Shown here: positions 44,847 to 64,000 of the stretch, one piece after another
Numbering within the stretch: the first letter of the stretch is position 1
Layout: each line of letters begins with the position of its first letter
Origin: Alligator mississippiensis
Lineage: Eukaryota > Chordata > Crocodylia > Alligatoridae
Length of the DNA stretch: 64,000 bases
Direction of reading: 5' to 3'
NCBI RefSeq assembly: GCF_030867095.1
Contig: NC_081828.1
Span: forward strand, 220,193,978 to 220,257,977
The notes under the pieces: model-generated
Seen by the model: only the letters and a program-made list of their open reading frames with translations
Told to the model about the DNA's origin: nothing
Database searches by the model: none
Program-made: the position numbers and the translations under genes

Positions 44847-45184
44847 GGCACCGGGGCAGGGGAGCGTGGCACCCTCAGGACTGCTGCCGCCACTGGGTGC
44901 TGGGGGTCAGGGCTCAGGGGCCAGCCCGACTCGCCCCTGGGCTGGGCGCTGGGGCTCTGACCGCGGGTGGGGAGGCACGGGGGTGTCAGGTCTCCGCTTG
45001 CCCAGAAGTGTCGGGTCGCAGCCTGCGCTATTCTGGGGAGCCGCGTGACTCGGGAGCTCGGCCCAAAACGCAGATAAAAGGACGTGGCTCTGGCCAGCAG
45101 CGCCCGGCCCTGCACAGCTGTTAGAGGGGACGTGATGGGGGGCAGGGAGAGGCAGGGCTGGGGGTGCCCTGGGGAAGCGGGGCT

Positions 45185-45640
45185 GGCAGGGATTGCAGGG
45201 GACACATCTCACCCAAACCCTGCATGAGGCAGGATTAGCCCCGTCCAACCCCCACCCCCCTAGACAGACCCCGCGTGTGACTAAGTGTGCCACACCAGTC
45301 ACCCTGACACAGCCCCAGGTATCACCCCTGCCCCGGTATAGAGGGGGGCTACAGCCAATGTCCTGCTGCTGCCAGGGGAATCAGGGACGCTGCAAAGAGC
45401 CCAGGCCAAGGCAACCAGAGGAAGGCAAAACCCCCCAGTGCAGACCAGTCTGAGCAGGGGAGGAAATCCCTTCCTGCCCCAGTGCGGTGTGGGGCTGAGG
45501 TTGAGCGTAGGGGCAAGACCCTCCAGCCAGGACCCTGGGGGGTTGGTGCCAGCAGGAGCATTGGCACTGCCCAGCCCCAGCCCCAGCCTGGGCTGCAGCA
45601 CCCAGCACCTCTGGGGGAGGCAGTACCCCTCCACACACAC
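45185..45640 (-). mobile_element. CR1-like 3' region, antisense (copy 5 of 6)
   Basis: The most complete copy: CACATCTCACCCAAACCCTG, GAGGCAGGATTAGCCCCGTC, CCAATGTCCTGCTGCTGCCA, AGACCAGTCTGAGCAGGGGA, AATCCCTTCCTGCCCCAGTG and GGTTGGTGCCAGCAGGAGCA. It lies in the ASB10 intron that separates the two first exons. Confidence 0.72.
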
Positions 45641-45722
45641 ACACAAGCAGCAGGAAGGGGAAAAGCTTCCCTCCCACCCACCCCCACCCCCCTACCCCTC
45701 CCCCCCCACCCGTAGCAGCCAG
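45641..45722. repeat. CA and C-rich simple repeat
   Basis: (CA)n at 45634-45648 followed by CCCACCC/CCCCTACCCC at 45672-45712. Confidence 0.8.
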
Positions 45723-46043
45723 CAAAACATCCGCTGCGCCGAGACCGGGCAGGGGCTGGGACTATCGCACGTGGTCTGTGGCCAGCCCAGCTGCCAGCCA
45801 CCTCTCGGTTCACCTGTCAGCCTCCATATCTCAGAGGGCATCGCCGCCCAGCACTGCCTGCAATAGATGCAGCTGTGACCGCAGGGCAACCTGTCCCCAC
45901 GGCTGGGGCAGAGCGCTCCCCTACTCTGGGGCAGCAGGCCCAACCTGGCGTCCAGCTGCACCCGGGAAGGTAAAGCCTGCAAAGGGACAGGAGCAGCGGG
46001 CAAAGACACATCCGCCTCACACTTGGCACGCCGGCCCAGAATG

Positions 46044-46084
46044 CTCCTCCCCACCTCACCCCACCCCACCCCACCCCACCCTGT
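46044..46084. repeat. (CCCCA)n microsatellite
   Basis: About seven CCCCA units in perfect tandem. Confidence 0.9.
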
Positions 46085-46629
46085 GCATGTGCCTGGCTGC
46101 CCTGGTGCCCCCACGCTGGAGAGGGGCAGGCGGCAAAGGTGGGCGAGGCAGGAAGAGACAGCCCAAGGGTCACGCATCCTTCAGCCTGAACCTGCCTGTG
46201 AAGCTGTCGTGGCCAACACTGCTGCTAAGATCTTGCCTCCCCCATCACCTAGACCCACCCTGTCTGCCAGCCAGCAACAGACCCCTGCACTGCCAGGCCC
46301 CGTACCTGCCCTGCCCTCCTTGGCACCAGGGCCATGACAGCTGCAGCACCACGAAGCACCAGGCACAAAGGCAAGCGCTGGCTGGGACAAATGCGGTGCC
46401 GAGTTCGAAGGCCCAGCCCAGGTCTGCATAGTGCTCCTGATCCAGACCTGGGCATCTGAGACCATCTCGCCCTCGGGGCAGACCCAAGCAACACCTGGCA
46501 CCTCTGCAGACTTCAGTGAGCATAGGGCCAGGTGTGCAGGCGGTGCACGTACTGCCCCTGCACACACATGCATATCCGTGCATGCACAGCAAAACAAGCC
46601 CAGGCTGCAACAGCCCTGGCACACGCATC

Positions 46630-46775
46630 TCCTTCAGAGTCCTCAAGCCACAGGCCTGGCAGGGCGCTCCAGACATCACATCCAGTCCTGAGGCAGGACC
46701 AGCCCTATCCAAACCAGCCCAGGCAACAATAATCTGAACTCGGCATGAGATATCCTTAACCCTGACCCAACACAG
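46630..46775 (-). mobile_element. CR1-like 3' end, antisense (copy 6 of 6)
   Basis: CACATCCAGTCCTGAGGCAG, GACCAGCCCTATCCAAACCA and ATAATCTGAACTCGGCATGA match copy 2 (ATCATCTGAACCCTGCATGA). Terminal part only. Confidence 0.65.
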
Positions 46776-47113
46776 GCCCAACACCCAACCCCACCACAGG
46801 TGAAGGAGGGGGACCATGGGTGGACCGTGGCAGTCAACATCCTGCTTCTGTGAAGTGCTGTCAATATATGCTCAAGAGGTCCCGGGTAGAGGGACCATGG
46901 CCGTGCTCTGCTTGTGGATGTGGCTGGGAACCCAATGTGATTTAGGACAGCCGTGGCTGCCCAGAGCCTGCGGTGGGGCAGGGGATGTGCCTGGCACCAT
47001 CACCAGGATCCCTCACGGCCCCACATCCCAGCACCACCTCCCCCCGCACCCCTGGGACAGTCCCAGCTCCTTCCCTTCAGTCTTAGACCACCCCTGTGCC
47101 CTACCCCCCTCAC

Positions 47114-47435
47114 CCAGCTTGCGGCTGGTCCAGCGCAGCTCATCACCCTTGGCCTCAATGACGAGGTTGATGGCAGCGCTCTCGGTGAAGTGCTGCCGCA
47201 CCATCTCCAGGTCACCAGCAAAAAGCGCATTCTGCACCAGAAAGTCGTGGCAGGCAAGAGGCTCCATGCGGCGGCGCGGGGACCCCCAGCCCCCAGGGCA
47301 CAGGGCACTGGGACTGGGGCGGCAGGAGGGGCCCACGCGCTGGGCAAGCTTCCAGCAGTGCAGCCGTTCCTCGTCCAGCCGCAGTGAGCGCAGCGCAGCC
47401 GAGGTGAATGCGAAGGTGAAGGTGCTGCCGGTCAT
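47114..47435 (-). CDS. ASB10: ASB10 distal alternative first exon
   Basis: An open frame from the ATG at 47435 ends LVIEAKGDELRWTSRKL at CTG G|GTGAGG, phase 1. It joins exon 2 at 43957 to read KLGLWSLTYEQEL. Residues from about 57 (MEPLACHDFLVQNALFAGDL) have the look of the ASB N-terminal domain. With exons 2-5 it gives 464 residues, close to a human ASB10 isoform length. An internal in-frame ATG at 47268 is the alternative start. The frame and matching phase are seen; use of the exon is inference. Confidence 0.75.
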
Positions 47436-47459
47436 AGCAAGCAATGGGACGAGCCCCTG

Positions 47460-47467
47460 ATTTATAG
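47460..47467 (-). promoter_or_regulatory. TATA-like box upstream of distal ASB10 exon
   Basis: CTATAAAT on -, 25 bases from the ATG at 47435. If it sets the transcription start, the leader would be almost absent and the ATG at 47268 would be the better start. Confidence 0.35.
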
Positions 47468-47572
47468 GGCAGCCCGCGAGCGTCTGGCAGGGTCCCGTGC
47501 CCTTGGCTGGGTGCTCCCCGGCTCTGGCAGCTCGGGGCGGGCTGAGCCCTTCAGTCCAGCCTGACTCACCCG

Positions 47573-47582
47573 TTATAAATAG
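47573..47582 (-). promoter_or_regulatory. MEF2-like site near distal ASB10 promoter
   Basis: CTATTTATAA on - (TTATAAATAG on +) fits the MEF2 consensus YTAWWWWTAR exactly and is also TATA-like. It lies 140 bases upstream of the distal first exon. Muscle-biased ASB10 expression would agree with it. Confidence 0.4.
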
Positions 47583-48486
47583 CAGCTTGGCAGCCCAGCC
47601 CCGCACTGTTTGTTTGTCCTCCATGGCTGGAGCAGGCTTCCTGTGTCCCTTTGGCCAGGGAAGGCAGGTGGGGGCAGGGACACATCCGCCTCATGCTCTT
47701 CCCTGCGCTGGGGCACAGGCGCTTCAATCTCTCTGCTGCGGCCCAGGCAGGGGGGCAGAGGCAGCTCGGGGCCACGGGGCTGCCGGTGTCTCCACCATGC
47801 CGCCAGCAGGCTCCAAGGGGCCGTGTCCATGCACGGAGTCCCCACAACCACTAGCCAGGCCAGGCAGCACAGGGTCACTTGGCAAGGTGGGGGGCACCCA
47901 GCCCTGGGTGTCACCCCCTCTCATGCTCCAGGTGCTGAGCCAGAGGTGCAAGGAGCTGGCACCTGCCCCGCGACAGCCCCAAAGCTCCCTCGGTGCCAGG
48001 CATTGTTCTCCGGCTGTAACAGCCAGACTATGAGCACCCCTCCACCCTGAGACCAAACGGGCACTGCAAGGGCCCCCAGGCCACCTGTGTGCTCCCAGCC
48101 AGCGTGCACAGCAGGGCTAGGTGTCACCGCTCTGGTTCCCTCCAGCTGCAACTGAACACACGTGGACATGCACTCACCCCTCTGTGACACCCTCCTCCCC
48201 AGCTGTGCACACCTCTGTGACACATGGATCCACACCCTAGCGTGCCCTGGACAAGCACACACACCTACACACATGCCACCCTTCTCTTCAGACAAGCAGG
48301 TGTGCTGGCCTCGGGCCAGACCCACGCACAAAGCCCTTTCCAGACTCACCTGCACATGTACATGTTCCCCAAGCATGTGCCCACACACATGCACACATGC
48401 ACTCCCTGCACGTGGACCCACAGGTGTACACACCTGCACCAAGCCCCTCGCAAGGCTCAGGAGGGAAGGGCTGAGGTCAAGTTGGC
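47583..48486. other. ASB10-IQCA1L intergenic spacer
   Basis: About 900 bases between the distal ASB10 exon and the IQCA1L 3' end. Only a CA-rich simple repeat stands out. Confidence 0.6.
48236..48440. repeat. ACACATGCAC-rich simple repeat
   Basis: Degenerate CA/CATG units such as CACACACCTACACACATGCC and CCACACACATGCACACATGC. Confidence 0.75.
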
Positions 48487-48492
48487 TTTATG
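48487..48492 (-). terminator. IQCA1L polyadenylation signal (variant)
   Basis: CATAAA on -, a known variant hexamer, about 50 bases after the stop codon. No AATAAA lies nearby on this strand. Confidence 0.4.
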
Positions 48493-48540
48493 AGGCTGCC
48501 CCAGCCAGGGGTGCTGCCAGCTCCCCGCTTCCAGCCAGCT

Positions 48541-61363
<12,823 letters not shown>

Positions 61364-61376
61364 CCTCCCGTAGGTG

Positions 61377-62526
61377 CTGCGGGGAGCAGCGGCAGCTCGT
61401 CAGCATGGGGAGGGAAGTGGGTGCAGAGACCCCCGGGACATGGGCCGGAGGGGCCAGGACTGGTATCCTCCGTGCTGCGCAGAGCAGAGCGGGCAGCTCA
61501 GACCTCACGGACCACAAGTGGGGCTAACACCTGTGCACAGGTGCGGTCCCTCGCGTCCCCCCACAGCACGTTGAGCCCCCTCACCTGCCTCAGGCTTCAG
61601 CCCTGCAGGATGCTGCAAGCACGTGGCCCTGGGGGGGGGGGGGGGGGTGTTGAGGCAGCACTGGGGGTACCTTGCAGGCACCCCGCTCCCACGGGCCCAG
61701 CAGGGACATTGCCCCTAGGCTTCCCCACACCTGATCTGAGCCCCATGCTCCCCAGCGTCCTGCCCCCACCCGAGACAGAGGAGGAGGGTGCAGGATGCTG
61801 CAGCCCTCTGCCCAGGGCCACCCCATGTCCACGGGTCCCCTGCCCGCCCCACCTCGAACAAGCAGGGCGCCTGGGCTCCCACCTCAGCCTGAGGTGCCCC
61901 TCCAGCACAGCTGTGACAACTGCCCCCAGGTGTGGGGGCAGGAGCCAGTCCCCCCAGGCTGGGCTCCACCTGCTCTGCTCCCGTGGGCAGACCCTTCAGC
62001 GGGCCAGAGCAGCTCGCCGGTGCCAGCCGGGAACCCGCACCCGAGCCCAGACCGCATCCCAGCCGGCTGCAGCCACGGCCGTAGCGGAGGCCGAGCTGCA
62101 CAGGAGAGCACGCGGCAGGGCTGCTGCGACCCGGCGCTCCCAAGCATATGGAAGGGGACAGCCCCCCCACAAATGCCTGCCCCCCCTCAGCCACAGCCTC
62201 ACGTCCAGGGCATTTGGCCCATGCCCCACCACCAGTGCCCTGCCCCTGCCCCAGGCTGCCCGTGGCACCCTCCCCTCATGTCCCAACAGCACCAGTTTCA
62301 TCCTGTCTCACCGGTTGGACATGGCTCCTGCCAACCCAGCGCACGCCTGCCCCGGGCGGGCACTGCTCCAGCACCACGGGAAACACCCCGGAGCCCATTC
62401 CCATGGAGACCAAGGACCACACAATGCCCCCCCTGTGACATCAGGGCCCTGGAGGTCGCAGGGGTCCCCAGAGGGCGCAGCCCACCCCCCCAGACAGGAC
62501 GCAGCGGTGTGGGGGCAGCAGTGCGG
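61377..62526. other. Spacer between IQCA1L and the H2B variant
   Basis: Should hold the IQCA1L promoter and any 5' exon, but none can be defined by eye. A poly-G run lies at about 61629-61646. Confidence 0.5.
61629..61646. repeat. Poly-G tract
   Basis: About 18 consecutive G residues; potential quadruplex and assembly-error site. Confidence 0.85.
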
Positions 62527-62532
62527 TTTATT
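62527..62532 (-). terminator. H2B variant polyadenylation signal
   Basis: AATAAA on -, 12 bases after the stop codon. No histone stem-loop is present between the stop and the signal. Confidence 0.8.
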
Positions 62533-62544
62533 GGGGCACAGCGG

Positions 62545-62781
62545 TCACTTGCTGCTGGTGTACTTGGTGACGGCCTTGGTGCCCTCGGAGACGGCGTGCT
62601 TGGCCAGCTCTCCGGGCAGCAGCAGGCGCACGGCCGTCTGCACCTCGCGGCTGGTGATGGTGGTGCGCTTGTTGTACTGCGCCAGGCGCGCCGCCTCGCT
62701 GGCGATGCGCTCGAACACATCGTTCACGAAGGAGTTCATGATGCTCATGGCCTTCGAGGAGATCCCCGTGTCCGGGTGCAC
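62545..62781 (-). CDS. H2BK1: H2B variant exon 2
   Basis: 78 codons plus TGA, acceptor CTTGGCAG. It encodes alpha-2, alpha-3 and the C-terminal helix of the histone fold. Confidence 0.96.
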   Translation of the reverse strand: MHPDTGISSKAMSIMNSFVNDVFERIASEAARLAQYNKRTTITSREVQTAVRLLLPGELAKHAVSEGTKAVTKYTSSK

Positions 62782-63620
62782 CTGCCAAGCAGGGGGCAAG
62801 AGGCATGAGAGATCCTGCTCCACCCCCAGCCCCAGCCCTGCCCTCCTTGCAGCTCCCCGCCTAGACTCACAGCAGGGCTCAGTCCTTGCCCCTGGCATGA
62901 CCTGGGTCCCCAGCAATGCATGGCCCACATGCCCACACCCCGTGCTGCAGGGGGGCACTGGCCAGGTGCTGCCCCTTTGCTTGGGGGCGCAGCAGGCAGA
63001 GGTCCCAGGGTTGCAGAGGGCAGCTCCCCCTACCCAGGGGCCAAGCAGCATCACTGCACGCCCCACACGCCTGCAAGCGCAGGGTCAGGGCCCTGCACCA
63101 GTGCCCCAGACCCCAGGTACTGTGTGGTGGCAGGGAGAGTGGAGGGACAGGAGCAGCTGGACCCCACCCAGGGGCTTAACCCTTGCTCAGGGCCAGGACC
63201 CAGAGGCATGGGGGCAGCAAGCCAGCCCACACCCTGGCCTCTGAGCATTGCCGCTTGCAGCCCAGGCTGCCTGCCTGCCCGGCGGAGGTCCAGGCACTGG
63301 GCTGGCAGGGGTGGGAACGGGCCGTGGGGCAGAGCTGCCTGCTCCCCGCAGCCCCTTGTGCTGTGCTCTTGCCCCCAAGAGGACTCCTACAGCCCCCTCC
63401 CCAGGGCCCAGCTCCCCCAGCCCCATGCCCCCAACCCCCAGGGGCACAGATGGAGCAGCAAGGGGGTTGCAACCCCAGCAGCCAGGAGCCCCTTGCTCAC
63501 CTGCTTCAGCACCTTGTAGATGTAAACCGAGTAGGTCTCCTTCCTCTTCAGCTTCCGCTTGGCTTTCTTGTCTCCGGAGGCCGCAGGGCGGCCCCGCTTC
63601 TTCCCAGCCTCCAAGCTCAT
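62545..63620 (-). CDS. H2BK1: Intron-containing histone H2B variant
   Basis: Core histone that pairs with H2A in nucleosomes. Exons 63501-63620 and 62545-62781 join in phase 0 to encode 118 residues. The histone fold is complete: [63 protein letters not shown] and [20 protein letters not shown] then KYTSSK. The N-terminal tail is unlike replication-type H2[20 protein letters not shown], shorter and with an AT-hook-like RGRP core. The intron, the AATAAA and the missing 3' stem-loop mark a replication-independent, polyadenylated variant. I recall a variant gene H2BK1 in the same human region 7q36.1, so the symbol rests on position and on the variant features; a lineage-specific variant is the alternative. 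Confidence 0.9.
63501..63620 (-). CDS. H2BK1: H2B variant exon 1
   Basis: 40 codons from the ATG at 63620 (context GCGAGGATGAGC) to [17 protein letters not shown], donor GTGAGC. The intron falls between LKQ and VHPD, at the start of the L1/alpha-2 part. Confidence 0.92.
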
Positions 63621-63687
63621 CCTCGCCTCTGGCTCTCTGCCCTGGACTAAGCAAGGGCTCTAGGCAGGCAGGGCCTCACCTGAGGGC

Positions 63688-63698
63688 GGTTATGTAGC
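63688..63698 (-). promoter_or_regulatory. Possible TATA-like box of the H2B variant
   Basis: CTACATAACC on -, about 70 bases upstream of the ATG, with E-box-like CACCTG sites on either side. Weak match. Confidence 0.3.
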
Positions 63699-64000
63699 CA
63701 GGGCAGCCCTGGCCACAGGTGAGCGCGCTGAGCCAGGGAAGGCCCCAGGTGTGGCTCCTACCTGATTCCTGGCTCAGCAAGACCAGAGCTGGGGAATGGG
63801 CGCAGGCTGCGACAGGGCCAGGGCCCAAGGGGCTGGTGCCTGCTCCCTGCTCTGCACGGAGGTGGCGAAGCACAAGGGAGGTGCCAGGGATGTTTGTGGG
63901 ACCGGGACACTGCAGGAGCCTGTCCCGTATCACGGCCCCACGCCCTGGAGTGGTGCAAACCGTGCCCTGCTGCAGCCTCCCCACTCCAGAGCAGGGACCA
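63699..64000. other. Upstream flank of the H2B variant
   Basis: No gene or repeat recognised. Confidence 0.5.

Overview
The window is vertebrate nuclear DNA: GT-AG introns, AATAAA polyadenylation signals, CR1-type LINEs and a MIR-like SINE. The gene order AGAP3 > < GBX1 < ASB10 < IQCA1L < H2B variant matches, from memory, the block on human chromosome 7q36.1. The very GC-rich DNA, the many CR1 and other LINE pieces and the sauropsid-like repeat profile suggest a crocodilian or turtle; crocodilian is my best guess, by inference only.

Layout. 1-12.4 kb: the last six coding exons of AGAP3 on the + strand, with an 8.4-kb intron holding a CR1 LINE and several AT-rich islands that look like conserved regulatory elements. 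12.4-19.1 kb: the gap between two convergent genes, with one strong enhancer-like island at 13.56-13.83 kb. 19.1-26.3 kb: GBX1, two exons on the - strand, with a CpG island around exon 1. 26.3-41.4 kb: intergenic DNA with remnants of at least three LINE types. 41.4-47.4 kb: ASB10 on the - strand, five coding exons plus an alternative first exon. 48.5-61.4 kb: IQCA1L on the - strand, 18 coding exons that join without a break into 809 codons; its largest intron holds an inverted pair of CR1 copies and an LTR-like fossil. 62.5-63.6 kb: a two-exon histone H2B variant on the - strand.

The genes do not form a pathway. AGAP3 is an Arf GTPase-activating protein, GBX1 a homeodomain transcription factor, ASB10 a SOCS-box adaptor for a Cullin-5 ubiquitin ligase, IQCA1L an AAA-domain relative of an axonemal dynein-regulatory protein, and the last gene a histone variant. 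What may tie the block together is regulation: AT-rich, homeodomain-site-rich islands lie in introns of AGAP3, ASB10 and IQCA1L and beside GBX1, as expected if GBX1 enhancers sit inside its neighbours. I found no novel multi-gene system. The most interesting points are the intron-bearing H2B variant with an AT-hook-like tail, the altered Walker motifs of IQCA1L, the two interchangeable ASB10 first exons, and the enhancer-like islands. Exon limits were read by eye from splice consensus, phase and protein similarity.
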